Source: Ectobius pallidus
Taxonomy: Eukaryota; Arthropoda; Insecta; Blattodea; Ectobiidae
DNA: 64,000 nucleotides
Direction: 5' to 3'
NCBI GenBank assembly: GCA_964059195.1
Contig: CAXKWD010000009.1
Span: forward strand, 43,743,160-43,807,159
Shown: piece after piece, positions 12,610 to 23,362 of the stretch
Position numbering within the stretch: the stretch's first letter is position 1
How the letters are laid out: the number at the start of each line of letters is the position of its first letter
Notes under the pieces: model-generated
Told to the model about the DNA's origin: nothing
Databases searched by the model: none
What the model saw: the letters and a program-made list of their open reading frames with translations, nothing else
Program-made: the position numbers and the translations under genes

Positions 12610-12626
12610 CTCCACGTTGGGCGCCA
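12610..12626 (-). promoter_or_regulatory. tRNA primer-binding site
   Basis: On the minus strand TGGCGCCCAACGTGGAG lies five bases past the 5' LTR edge. It starts TGG, as complement to a tRNA CCA end. It sets the direction of reverse transcription. The tRNA identity was not determined. Confidence 0.8.
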
Positions 12627-12631
12627 TAAAT

Positions 12632-13282
12632 TGCGATGGTACAAGTGGTGGTTTGTTCGGTGAGAGTACTTACTTCGTATCTCGGAGCTGTCCATGTTGA
12701 CCCACGTACCACATTCCCATGACTATCTTACTCAGGGTAGATACACAAATCATCTCAGGGTATTATGATTATAGATACTTACAGATAACGAAATAATAAC
12801 ACTATAATCACTTTTACTCGTATATCGGTATTTATTCAAACTTGTGGCTATTGTGTGAGTTTATATTTCTGGAACTTGCTAATACCAAACACCACTTTCA
12901 GTTAGATTCACTTTCAGTACTTACGTGATACTATATCACTCATAATCACAATTGCAAGAATACTCACTCGGCGTTACTAATTTGATGTGTTTTGCTTAAT
13001 GTGTGAATATATGTGGAAATCGCGATAGGCGAAGGCATCCGTCGCGAAATAATATTGCGGTCTCCTTCACCACGTCTCGAGCGAGAGGCGAATAGTAACG
13101 GAAAGAATCGTTCTAACTGCTTTTCTTCGCGGGACTGTGATGCTTGCCTTCTATTGGCTTACAGTTTTCTGACGTAGAACTTTCTTATTGGTTAAAGTTA
13201 ACTTGCGCCTTGCCATATGAAATAATTACGTTAGCTTTTGAATAATTCGGTTTCTCTTACCGTTACCTTTGAATTTGCACTG

Positions 13283-13316
<34 letters not shown>

Positions 13317-13431
13317 TTCTAATGAAATTCTAATATCGAAATATAATAATAATAATTTAAGTACTCTTGTATAGATCTTAATTACTTATTCTTTTATGAT
13401 AATTACAATTGAAGGAAGAGTTACAGCTTCA
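12632..13431 (-). repeat. 5' LTR of the gypsy-like element
   Basis: 800 bp, TG...CA, followed by the CACT duplicate at 13432-13435. It should hold the promoter of the element. It contains a shorter (AAT)n tract at 13284-13316 than its partner LTR. Confidence 0.93.
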
Positions 13432-13731
13432 CACTTATAGGTCAAATATTGAAATAATCATGAAAAAATAAACTGATCCAAACGCTGCAAGAACGTCAGA
13501 TACAATAAAGAACGAAGTACAGTTACTTCATTTTGCTAAAAACCGTGCAAAATACCTTTTATCCCGTACAAAGGACAGGAAATAAATAGCCTACACATTC
13601 ACTCCACTGAGCGTATCAAATACGTACAATTAAACAAAAAATCTATTCAACAAATACATTTCAAGTAGCAACTATCAATAATATGTATGAACCAAAACTA
13701 TAAGTGTGAAATAATGATAAGAGTACGGGTA

Positions 13732-14903
13732 CAGTAAAACCTCGTTAATCCGAACTTTGCTTAATCCGGACAAGCAAAGAACTTCAAACCAACTAACTAC
13801 TGTATCTCAACTTGAGGATTGGAGCAAAACATATCGTCATAATACGGGTATTGCGTATGTCTGCATTGTATGTTGGCTACAGTATTGTTTTAGTGATTTA
13901 CGATGTAAGGCCGTTATATAGAACTTATAGGCAAACTCGAAGTTAACAAAACGAGCACTAGCATGTTTTGTTATTCATGCGTGCCTGAAGTTCTTATAAC
14001 GGTCAAACATTTTACGACGTATTGTGCTATTTTGCACCATAAATTTCAAAATGAAAATAATTTTAGTTTGCTAATGCTTAGAATAGTATTCGAAATACTT
14101 TTCGGTAATTTCATGTATTGGAATTCAGGTTCTTTTGGCTGGCAACAATTTGTTTGGAACAAATAACATATGAAGAAAATGAACATAAATTTTACATGTA
14201 CCGAAATAAAATTATTGTAATATCTCTCTTCAAATTATACCGTTATAGAATAGCCAAATAAAGAACTAATCGGGATCCTTCCCTTTGATATGGAATTGCA
14301 TACTTTGATTGAATGAGGGAGAAATGTAGGTCGTACGTAATGTTTTCAGGGATACTATTATCTCTATACTGTATTGGCTTACTATTGTGGATTGTTAAAA
14401 ACCATCTAGTTTATGGACAAAATTTTTATTGCCGAAATAGATATTTATGATATTTTGAATATTGTAAATGATTAATGGGTAGGCCTACACGATAATACTA
14501 GTAGGAATAATAGTATTTGTAGTGGTTAAAATGAAGGAAATTTATAATTATTAATTTGTACGGAAGGGAAGTGAACGATAGTGACATCTGGTGATATGTT
14601 GTATAATCTGTATAACAGGCTAGCCCGTAATTTTTTTACCATAACAGGCTCGGCCTTTAAAATAAAACTTTACATAGACGAGAGAGTTCTGTTGAAAAAT
14701 ATTTACGATTAAAAATAGCATAAAAGATTTTACTATGATGCATGCCTATGCCCTTTAAATATGCCATAACAAACGTGTTTTGTTGCTACTATCGGAGTTG
14801 TAATGCACTTTCCACTGTTCTTTTAGGTTATTTCAGTTAATCCGGGCTTTCGTTAAACCGAACGATTATCTCCCAATTAGTCCGGATTGATGAGGCTTTA
14901 CTG
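13732..14903. mobile_element. Non-autonomous pogo/Tigger-like element
   Basis: The left end is TA then CAGTAAAACCTCGTTAATCC; the right end read on the opposite strand is CAGTAAAGCCTCATCAATCC. CAGTA(A/G)AACCTCGTTAATCCG is the known terminal repeat style of pogo/Tigger elements, which duplicate TA. Subterminal copies of the AATCCGGAC motif occur near 13769 and 14838. The left flank is TA; the right flank is CA, so the target duplication has decayed. At 1172 bp, and without a DDE transposase frame, it depends on a relative for movement. It contains a TAGGCCTA at about 14484. Confidence 0.78.
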
Positions 14904-14936
14904 CAATACTAATATTTTACTAAAACTGAATGTAAT

Positions 14937-14975
<39 letters not shown>

Positions 14976-16538
14976 GTAATAAAAATAATCCTTTTAATTT
15001 GCATGAGGAAATGTATATTTTATATCCTCTACTCAAACAGATAAGACTCCATTAGCGGGCATCTCAAATATGGTACCAGGATGCTGTCATGAACAGCAAT
15101 AAAATTATGAAAGCCATCCCACGCAGTCTCATTCAAGCGTTAAACCGTGAAACTTAAGACAATTAGTCGTATGTTTTGAGATATTATCAAGTAATTGGCG
15201 GGCCAAAATTGTGTCTTGTTCCTAAGGTTCATTAGAGGCCAGAGGGTATTCACCCAACATTAGAATGGTGACACCCAAGGCGGAACCACGGTTTTGTCAG
15301 CATCTCTGACTTGCAAAAACAGAATCTACCATCATAACAAAAAGTCCAAACAATTTAGATTTCATAGTTATTGGACGGAGAAAGAAAATGTTATTTTATT
15401 CTCAGATTGTGCCATCCGAATTTAAGGGGAAGGTTAAGGTGAAACTTAAACATTCAAAATTAATTATGGTAGAACCATTATTTTTCAATAATAAATATTA
15501 ATAATATTTAATAAAATTTATGAATTAATAATATCAATAATAAACTTTATGAATCTCAGATCAGATTGATATCTCTAAAAGTTTTCAATCTACATATTTT
15601 AATCTAGGCCTATTTGTATTTTTTGGTCCGGAAAGAAAATATATTAACCAAGATTAACATTTAATGGACTGTATTTTGTATTGGGCTTTACACGAGGCTC
15701 CGGGTAAAATCAGTAAAAACCTGCATTTTTATGCCTTATCTTTTAATAGCGTGTTCAGACGTTCACTGAAGACTTGTACCTAGGCCTATTTACAGAATTT
15801 CAGATTTTTCTTAAACGTTTGCCGCATTTAAAGTAGGCTAGAAAATTATTTGGCACTCATATTGAAGAAGTTCCACAAAACAGGTTTCCTTTCGTTAAAT
15901 AGTTTATCCTATGTTATACACACATTGCTTGAGTATATAGATATGATTTTGCTTCGTTTTTCCTTAAAAACAAACACAAGGATTATATTATACTTGCCTA
16001 GTACTGTATTTTAATTCGGTTGACATACGTGACAGGCTTTGAATAAAGTTCCCTTCACACTGACCATTATATTATCATAATATCTCTGCCAGAACTGTTA
16101 AACACAATTTTCTTTAATTTTACTCGTCTACTTGACTCTGTAGGTAAACGTACTTAGCCTGAGGCAAGCTGTGTGTTTCGCTAGTTTGAAAACTTTTGCT
16201 TCTTTAGAATTGACATTGCTCCAGCTTTCGAGACCCGAGCGAGTTAACTTGGTTTGTTCCGCCACACCATCAAAGTTTAAACACGAGTGTACTTCGGTTC
16301 TGGGCAAAGGTACAGCATGTGCCGTTCTCATCCGTCCTCTAAATTCTTCTTCTCCATTTCCTGCTCAAATACAACGTGAGAAAATCATTACTAGAGCTAA
16401 AGATTAATGCTATGAACTAGAAATAAATTTACGTTCATCTATAAGGCATGAGCATAGCTCCTATTTTGCATTAAGATAGGGTGGACGTAACTGTGTGTCA
16501 ATTACAAATTGCAATAATTTTTAATCTACTATAAAATA
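14904..16538. other. No gene recognised
   Basis: Contains an (AAT)n tract at 14937-14974 and three TAGGCCTA/TAGGCTA motifs (about 15605, 15781, 15835). The frames at 16128-16407 overlap on both strands and lack motifs, so I do not call them genes. Confidence 0.45.
14937..14974. repeat. (AAT)n microsatellite
   Basis: About 12 units of AAT. Confidence 0.95.
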
Positions 16539-17367
16539 CTAGCTTAAAAGACCCGGCGTCGCCCGGGTTTTGTATTTTGTAATTGGAAATTAGCTTATGA
16601 AGGATTTTCAATTTTAAATTCTAGGTCCTTATATAGGCATTTATAATTTGAAATAGGAAGAACGACTTATTACACTCAAACTATTCCCTCAGAAAACGCT
16701 TGATATAGTTTTTTATGGCTCATAGAGGATCTAGAATTTTGCATCCCATCGCTTGTACAGTGCACAGCAAGCCTGGTAGAGGTTTAAATAAGAAGAAACA
16801 GAAATTCCTATAACATAAAATTGTAATATCGAGGCGGGAAATTTCCCACTCTTATGTTACCATAAAGCATTATCACTTTCATACTCCACAAACCTGCGAT
16901 ATAATATAATAATATACAGATTACCATACCTCGTTTTGTTTTCTCTATGTCCAGGGTAGAGAAAGTTATGTGATTCCATTATTTTAGTGGATTTCATTCT
17001 GTAATATTTATTTATAACATGAATTATTTTGATAACTTCTCTTATTTGTCAAAAGTGCATTTCATTTGTTTTTTCCAAGCCCATCATATACCATTTGGCA
17101 ACAATATATTCTGTGATTTGGAATTGATAATTCTATGTAAAAAGGGATTAAGTATTTTCAAAAACATTTAATTTTTGGCATTTAGAATCAGAATTTTTCA
17201 AAATCCTTTCTTAGTGAGCACCTACATTATGAAACGAAGGTACTGTCAAAATTCCAAGTCTCTGCCTGTTATAGTTTAGGCTGTACGTTGATTCCTGTCA
17301 TTCAGACAATCAGTCAGTCAGTCATTCATTCAGTCAGTCAGGACAAAGCCTTTTATATATATAGAGA
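16539..17367 (-). mobile_element. Non-autonomous Helitron (copy 2)
   Basis: Minus-strand 5' end TCTCTATATATATAAAAGGC preceded by A; 3' end with the perfect hairpin CCCGGGCGACGCCGGG, spacer CTTTTAAG and CTAG before T. The same hairpin is found in copy 3 (34618-35977). The 5' subterminal part has CAGTCAGTCATT repeats. No coding frame; 829 bp. Confidence 0.82.
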
Positions 17368-18326
17368 TACTGGCCTTCTGTATATATTGAAGAAATTTTA
17401 AAACTCTAATATAGTATTTGAACTGGTGTTTCCGTGTAGACCCAACGCTACCCATTAACAAGATCGTATTCAATTGTGAAATTAATTGAAGGTGGCTTGC
17501 GTGGTTGCCGTTGCAACCGGGAAAAAAGCATCACTGATTTTTTTTTTTTTTCAATAAAACACATCAATTTATTTGTCGATCGCTTCGATTTTGAAAACCT
17601 GCTCTGCTTGACTGATGTATTCATTCATTCATTTAATTATTTATTTGTTTGTTTTAATTGATTCAATTCTTTATAATATTAGGCCTATGACATGCGGAGA
17701 TCTGTTTTTTATACATAGGTGTTACAGAAGGGGATCATGAATACTCACCTAAATGGGAAATTTGTTTCCCAGTCAGCTAATTTTAATCATGAAATGCATT
17801 TCGAAGTTTTTTATTACCAGTCGTTTTATTTGTTTATGCAAGAATCTGTGGTTCGTTTTAATCGTTTCATTTCGGATCTGCAGCATAGGATTCGTTTTAT
17901 TCGTTAAATTATTTATATTTATTACTTAAAACAAGAGAAGTAGGAATAAAATTACGTAATTTGTGCAATTTATGTAAAATCGAAAATCAATCTTAATAAA
18001 TATAATGACTTAATTATTTTTGTTAAATAAATTATTTATATAAAACATCTAGCACTTGAGTGAAGTTTCGACATGCGAGTAAATAAACAAATTAATTAAC
18101 AAATATAACACTTATTTGGGTACAAGATATTTCTGATAAATGTGGAGTCCAGTATTTTACAAATAGAAAATTTATGATTTATTTGGATTCATTTCGAGAG
18201 GCGATGTTAACAAAAAACAAAAATAATCTGCAGTAAACTTGGGCCCTAAAATTAATAACCTCCGCGTTATGATCACTTGTTTATTAGTAGCGTACCATAA
18301 ATGCGTACTGCATGACCAAAGTAAAC
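17368..18326. other. No gene recognised
   Basis: AT-rich, with a T12 tract near 17541 and TAGGCCTA at about 17682. The frame at 17719-17907 is a chance frame. Confidence 0.45.
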
Positions 18327-18360
18327 AAAATCAGGTAAACTGATATAACAAAGCGCCAGT
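18327..18360 (+). repeat. End of a dispersed repeat (AAAATCAGGTAAACTGATAT...)
   Basis: The first 33 bases match, with one difference, the 43-bp inverted repeat found at 38561-38603 and 40382-40424. It probably marks the end of a related element whose second end I could not find. Confidence 0.55.
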
Positions 18361-18445
18361 TGAAACTAATATGCCATATTTCAGAAACTATTGAGTTTTA
18401 GAGAATGGTTTCTTGAGAATGTTTGATAATAATATGTGAAGGAAT

Positions 18446-18624
18446 TTTTTTTTTTTTTAATTAAGGAATCGCGCACAATGTGGATTATCTTAACTAAGAC
18501 TTAACCTACTGACAAACACCCAGTCCTGAACCCGGGAAAGGGATTTTTCACTACTGAAAAATTCCCGACCCGGCCGGGAATCGAATCCGGGCCGCCGGCT
18601 ACCGACTCACCCACGGCGACGGAC
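18446..18624 (-). mobile_element. Complete tRNA-derived SINE with 14-bp target duplication
   Basis: On the minus strand the head reads GTCCGTCGCCGTGGGTGAGT, with an A box (GTGGGTGAGTCGGTAG) and a B box (GGATTCGATTCCCGG), the internal pol III promoter of tRNA origin. The tail is poly(A), seen as T12 at about 18446-18458 on the plus strand. The perfect repeat ATATGTGAAGGAAT lies on both sides (18432-18445 and 18625-18638). Length 179 bp. All key SINE features are seen directly. Confidence 0.93.
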
Positions 18625-18679
18625 ATATGTGAAGGAATGAGTGGGATAACTAGAATATTAACAGAACGAATTTACAACA

Positions 18680-18900
18680 AATTCATGTCAACAATAGGCC
18701 TATTCTTTTGTTTTTGTCAAAACATCTGAAGCCATAAAAAGACAGTGTCAACAAAATTCGAAGTTTATTTTGGAGAACTTAAACATTTGAAATTTTTGGA
18801 ACTTTACCGCCGGTTATAGGCTAAAAGCTATGAGTCTGAAAAAAATTCATGTATCTAGCTCATCTGGAAGTGAATAGACATGAATTTTAATAAGTGGAAG
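18680..18900 (+). repeat. Dispersed repeat related to 39660-39880
   Basis: Phrases such as GTCAAAACATCTGAAGC, AAGTTTATTTTGGAG and CTCATCTGGAAGTGA recur in reverse orientation at 39660-39880. A shorter related phrase is at 19500-19565. No coding content. Confidence 0.6.
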
Positions 18901-19090
18901 ATTAGACTTGTCGATGTGAATGACACCACGGCTATCCAGCCAGTTTTCCCGTAGGCCTATCTACTTATGGGGCAGCTAGAAACAGCAAATTTTGCACGTT
19001 TATGTCGTATGTGCCAATATTCCTGCCAAATTTTAGATTCTATCTGTCCTATAAGTCTGTCAAAAATCACATAATGGTAGGATACAATTT

Positions 19091-19353
19091 GGGGTACGCC
19101 ATAGCGTAGTGGTTGAGGCGCTACAAACCGGAAGGTAGTGGGTTCGATCCCCGATGAAGTCATTAGAGTTTTTCAATTGGCTTAATCCCCCTGGTGGCTC
19201 TATGGCTCTGGGGTCGACTCAGCCTCTAATAGAAATGAGTACCAGGAGCAATCCTGGGGTAAAGACGGCCGGTGCGCAAGGCTGACAACCCTACCACCTT
19301 CACGCACCGATTATCTAAAAATCTGGGAGCCTGTAATAGGGAACACTTTACTT
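19091..19353 (+). mobile_element. tRNA-derived SINE, family 1
   Basis: A box region GCGTAGTGGTTGAGGCGCT and B box GGGTTCGATCCCC, followed by a shared body (AATCCCCCTGGTGGC, GACTCAGCCTCTAATAGAAA, GGAGCAATCCTGGGGTAAAG) and the tail phrase GGGAACACTTTACTTTACG. Relatives occur at 50018-50330 (+), 54305-54653 (-) and 21431-21535 (-, 3' part only). Confidence 0.88.
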
Positions 19354-19719
19354 TACGATACGATTTGATACGACTTCACTTTTATCGTTTAGCTTCTATG
19401 AGCCTCCAGGATGGTCTACACAGACCTTTAAGTTACGTCCGCCATTTTGAATGTTTTTTAGGGTAGAAAAATAGGATCGTTTTGGAATATTTCCGTTGAT
19501 TACAAGCTATAAATTATAAGTGTGCCAAATTTCAAGTTTCTGGCTCATCTGAAAATGGGCAGATCAATTATGTCAATGAGTGAGTTAGCCACGCGGCTTT
19601 GTAGTATAATGGTGATTTGCTATATTTAAACCGTTAATAAGGGGCGTTACTCTGGTATCGGTCAGCCGTAGACGTTGTAAGTGAATACACTATGTTTCAT
19701 GAAAATCTGATAAAGCGTA

Positions 19720-20817
19720 GGATAAGGTGGAACAGTTTCGAACATGGTACAATTCTGATTGAACTAAGAATTTGATCTACTTTTGGGTTTCAAATGTTGG
19801 CCAATCTGTTTTTAATTATGTAGAATCCGTACAGATTGATTTGTTGACCTGTATCCGCAAGAATGATGTTTTAGGCTGTCTCATTCGGTCATAAATTAGT
19901 ATTCTTCAATCGAAGGTAAGAAGTCCATGCTTGAAAAATGGCACGTTTTAAAATTGCTTATAATTGCACGTTGTGTTACTGGGATATATTGTAGAGGACC
20001 AATTTTTAACTCATACCAAAAATAGCCTAGTCTTTAATGCGTAAGTCATTGGCACAACAAGCGTCATTCATGAGCGGAATTTGTAACTATTACAAAAACT
20101 AGCGCAAAGTACAAATACGAATACATTTTAGGAACAATTTTGAACAGTACTTATCCCGCGATCGCTCACTTGTCTTTCATGGAAAAGCTGTTTTGCCATC
20201 ATAGCCATCATAGCATTATTATTATTAACAGTGCTAGTCAAATAAAGGATGGCATTCATACGTCATGATCGACCACCTGCGTGGTCTAGTGGTTGCTGAC
20301 TACGGACCCTCCCCTACGGTATCTCCTCGGATTTTTCTGAGGTAGGGCGATCTGGAACGGGGTGCATTCAGCCAACTGAGGACCTAATTCATAAAGAAAT
20401 AGCGACTCCGGTTCAGTAAGCCATCAATAATTGCCGGAGGATTCGGCATGCTGTCCACATGCCCCAATCCTGTCTTCTCCCTTTTCACTTCATTATTACG
20501 CTTATATTATTGGTAAATAATAATGAATAAAATATTGTTTGGAAGAAAGCAGTTCGTTCCTTGAAAATGCCACTGTTCGAAACAGAACCCACTGGTGTTT
20601 AGAATTGTACCTACTGCGGTACATTTTCGAACGATATTCTAGAAATGAAAGATTGATTGCCAGGACCAATTTTACAGCTGTTTGACTTTCATATTTTTGT
20701 GAAAGGTCAACTACGTTTCCAACTTTGTGATTACAATAAAATTGAATTTGTCTTAGATTTATTGTGTTAAGAAAATAAGAATATTTGTTAAGTGTTCGAA
20801 AATGTACCAGCTTACCC
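19720..20817. mobile_element. TA-flanked MITE with 24-bp terminal inverted repeats
   Basis: Left end GGATAAGGTGGAACAGTTTC, right end (reverse complement) GGGTAAGCTGGTACATTTTC. The 24-bp repeats match at 20 of 24 positions and are flanked by TA on both sides (19718-19719 and 20818-20819). The interrupted family X repeat gives the empty site. Additional subterminal copies of GTACATTTTCGAAC lie near 20620. No transposase frame; it carries a SINE at 20272-20500. TA targeting points to the Tc1/mariner/pogo group. Confidence 0.78.
20272..20500 (+). mobile_element. tRNA-derived SINE-like element nested in the MITE
   Basis: The head GACCACCTGCGTGGTCTAGT plus GGTTGCTGACTACGGA resembles a tRNA A-box region. 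The B box is weak (candidate GGTGCATTCAGCC region). The body continues to about 20490. A SINE origin is likely but the second promoter box is degenerate. Confidence 0.55.
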
Positions 20818-21336
20818 TATTGTATTTTAGTTATTGAACGTACAGACACACGGAAGGACGAACCGACAGACATTTTTCCCGTCCATCATACAATCTTAGA
20901 AATACGATTTTGGCACATAAATAGATTTCAGTATTTTAGATATAATATTTAAAACATATAATAAGCATGGCTTCTAAAATTTATTATTTGTAGGAAAATT
21001 TTCTTCTAATAGGCTATAGGAGTACCGGTACTAATATTCCTTAGAATATTAATTGTAGTACCCATGTTTATGAAGCTATTTTTCGGGTTTTCATTATCAT
21101 AACCACTCTAAAAGTCCTGAATGCTTCTTATTGGCTCATAAATTGCTGACATTGAACATAAAACAAGTGCTCGTACCGCGGAAGATATTAATCTTCGGAC
21201 CCATGATTATATTTTTTCGAGTTTTTGCTTGCTTACATGTAAAAAGTTATTCAATGCTCTTTATTTACCTACGACCTCATTGAGAATATGATATTGATGA
21301 ACAATCGTGGAATGTATTAATTTCAAAAACCCATTT

Positions 21337-21363
21337 ATTAACTTTTTTTTTTTTTTTTTTTTT
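21337..21363. repeat. Poly(T) tract
   Basis: A run of more than 20 T; possibly the poly(A) tail of an unidentified minus-strand retroposon. Confidence 0.9.
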
Positions 21364-21430
21364 CATCTAACGAACAATATCATCTTTCAAATTGATGTCT
21401 CAGTCAGTGCCCATTTTTGACTTGCAGATA

Positions 21431-21535
21431 AAGTAAGGTAAAAGTAAAGTGTTCTCTGTACAGGCTGTGGACCCTTACAGCTCCAGGAATGTGAGGCTCC
21501 CAAGTTAGGTGCCTTACGCACCGGCCGCTTTTACC
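21431..21535 (-). mobile_element. 3' fragment of SINE family 1
   Basis: On the minus strand it reads CGGCCGGTGCGTAAGGCACC, then GGGAGCCTCACATTCC, then AGAGAACACTTTACTTTTAC, matching the 3' part of the copies at 19091 and 50018. The tRNA-like head is absent: a 5'-truncated copy. Confidence 0.75.
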
Positions 21536-21764
21536 TTTAGGTTCTACTCATATCTGAGGCAAGAACCATAGTGTAACCAGAAAGTTTAGGCCAATTGCAA
21601 GAACACAGTTACCTTAGTGGGGATCGATAGGCGACATTTCGGTTTGTAGCTCACTGATTGTACCAAATGCAGCACTGCGTGCCCCTGTAGGTAATGGGCC
21701 TAATGAGTGGAGATTTAATGATTCTGCAAGTTTTCTTTCTTTCTTTCTTTATCTTAGTTTTACC

Positions 21765-22270
21765 TCTCCCTTTTAGGATTTAAGCGACCCAAGCCGCCCA
21801 GGCCTTACAGGGATTATCTTTGGATCACATACATACTTTTTTGACAGGACAAGGACATGGAGAGCCTCCCTGGATGAGTGATCAGCCCAATGCCGGGGCC
21901 ACCACCGAGACAACACGAACACATGGGACGAGACACACCATTCACAGAAACACTCACGGCTAGATGATATCTGGGGACCACAAGGGCCTGAAGTTACCCG
22001 ACATTTGTCTCACAAGTGAGGAAAAACCCCAGAGAAAACCCCAACTATACCCGAGAAGGAAACCTGAAGTAAACAAAAACCAGTATGTCTCTCTCATTCT
22101 TAAGTCATACGAATAATGTGTTAGAGTGAGACAGATCTACTGGTTTTTGTTTACTTCAGGTTTCCTTCTTAGAACGGCCAGACTTTAGGTAACTTGTCCC
22201 GACCAGGATTCGAACTCGGGCCCGCTGCGTGAGAGGAGCGAACGCATCCCCTACGCCACAGCGGTGGACA
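21765..22270 (-). mobile_element. tRNA-derived SINE, family 2, with nested palindrome
   Basis: On the minus strand the head (GTCCACCGCTGTGGCGTAGG, A-box like) and the B box (GAGTTCGAATCCTGG) are followed by a body with TGTGAGACAAATGTCGGG, CCCCGGCATTGGGCTGATC and CTCCATGTCCTTGTCCTG. A relative lies at 48110-48518. A 112-bp palindromic insert interrupts it at 22056-22167. Confidence 0.82.
22056..22167. mobile_element. 112-bp palindromic MITE nested in a SINE
   Basis: The 30 bases at 22056-22085 are the exact reverse complement of 22138-22167 (arm starts AAGGAAACCTGAAGTAAACA). The inner 52 bases pair partly (TGTCTCTCTCA against GTGAGACAGA). It is not present in the related SINE at 48110-48518. 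Too small to encode anything; its class is unknown. Confidence 0.8.
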
Positions 22271-22362
22271 TTCTGCAAGTTGTGTAGGCCTATTTTTCTG
22301 GAATGAATGTGACTGGTAGTCGCGCAGTATAATAATAATCACCCTTTGTGGATCATACATAC

Positions 22363-22574
22363 AGTCTGATTTAAACAACCTGCGACTTGAGACAGATCAC
22401 TTAAAGTTGAAAACTGGGAGAATGGGCTGTATTACGTTGTATTACTTGTATTTGAGTGTCTGTCAGCTGTTGACCTGTACTCCAAATTGCAAACATTTCA
22501 CGTATCTTGAGCAGAGCCATAGAAAAATACATTTCCACCAACTGTTACAAGTCGCATGTTGTTTAAATCAGACT
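22363..22574. mobile_element. MITE, 212 bp, 26-bp terminal inverted repeats
   Basis: The 26 bases from 22364 (GTCTGATTTAAACAACCTGC...) match the reverse complement of 22548-22573 with one mismatch. Non-coding interior. No clear target duplication, so the superfamily is open. Confidence 0.78.
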
Positions 22575-22620
22575 TAGGCACTTAAATAAGATATACTAGG
22601 CGCAGATTATGTTAATAGTA

Positions 22621-22732
22621 TTTGCGATACAAGTGCCATAAGCAGTGCATACGGATCGAGGAAAGAGTTTGAAAAAAAGAGGCGAGGAGTTTTTTCAATT
22701 TCCGGGATCCGTTTTGCGCTTACGGCACGAGT
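22621..22732. repeat. Imperfect hairpin
   Basis: AAGTGCCATAAGCAGTGCAT plus ACGGATCGAGG on the left pairs, with mismatches, with CCGGGATCCGTTTTGCGCTT plus ACGGCACGA on the right. Probably a small foldback element. Confidence 0.55.
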
Positions 22733-22968
22733 ATTGCATGCTACTTTTTGCACGATGATTATTTATATAAATTTATTTATATTAATTGAGATATTAGCTG
22801 AGAATATTATGTATATACACTATTGAAGATGGATGTTATATTTCAGAAAGTGATTCGCATGTGTTTGTTGTTATGGGAACCAAATATTTGTCCTGTTAAA
22901 GTCGCCACAAACCGGGGGCCTTGGTTCCGGTCATCCATAAAGGCTTGTATTATGATGATTTTACTTAA

Positions 22969-23358
22969 AGGCTAGTTTACACGACGAAATTAGGTTTCGT
23001 AACTGAGTTTCGCAACTGTTTTTTACTTGAATGCGCAATTGCTAGATGTACTTGCGACAATGAGTTACGACACTACGCAGTTTCGGCTGATTCCAACTTT
23101 TCACGAAAGTAATAGTAATTTTGAGATTATACGCTTATTTAGCTTGTTCGCATTTCGTAAAATTAAATGGGGAAGTGAGGAAATTGTGAAATGTCTGTAT
23201 TCATACGTGTTTCAAACGTTTATATGGTCAACAACTTGAACTTCAGAAATAACATGAAATGTTAGGTTGCATTGGAAAGAAAATGTGTGCAATTAGTTTC
23301 ACGAAATCACTTTCATGAAAGTGGTTACGAAACCTAGTGTCATCGTGTAAACTAGCCT
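22969..23358. mobile_element. MITE, 390 bp, 35-bp terminal inverted repeats
   Basis: Ends AGGCTAGTTTACACGACGAA (left) and AGGCTAGTTTACACGATGAC (right, reverse complement). The 35-bp arms differ at three places. Flanks are TAA on both sides (or TTAA, if the last base is assigned to the flank). The ends start AGGC and the target is TAA/TTAA, so PIF/Harbinger or piggyBac-type mobilisation is possible. The frame at 23027-23239 has no motif. Confidence 0.8.
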
Positions 23359-23362
23359 TAAG

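Larger units (their letters stand above)
6893..13431 (-). mobile_element. Ty3/gypsy-like LTR retrotransposon, complete but defective
   Basis: Two near-identical LTRs (6893-7704 and 12632-13431) in direct orientation start TG and end CA and are flanked by the 4-bp duplication CACT (6889-6892 and 13432-13435). Next to the right LTR the minus strand reads TGGCGCCCAACGTGGAG, a TGG-starting primer-binding site, so the element is transcribed leftward. Order on the minus strand: LTR, primer site, gag (12238 to about 9990), aspartic protease (about 9815), linker, start of RT (9022-8873), then about 1.2 kb of AT-rich non-coding DNA, then LTR. Most of RT and all RNase H and integrase are missing, and gag/pol contain frameshifts and stops. 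No envelope-like gene is present. The structure is seen directly; the gypsy assignment rests on Gag-protease-RT order and the RT motif. Confidence 0.92.
19640..20935 (+). repeat. Dispersed repeat (family X), split by a MITE
   Basis: The part at about 19640-19719 (GGTATCGGTCAGCCGTAGAC, TTTCATGAAAATCTGATAAA) and the part at 20820-20935 (TACAGACACACGGAAGGACG, GACAGACATTTTTCCCGTCC) are adjacent in the copy at 39055-39405. Here they are separated by the 1098-bp element at 19720-20817. Confidence 0.7.

Noticed and set aside
18540..18620. tRNA gene on the minus strand
   Set aside because: A and B boxes are present but no cloverleaf closes, and a poly(A) tail and 14-bp duplication show it is a SINE.
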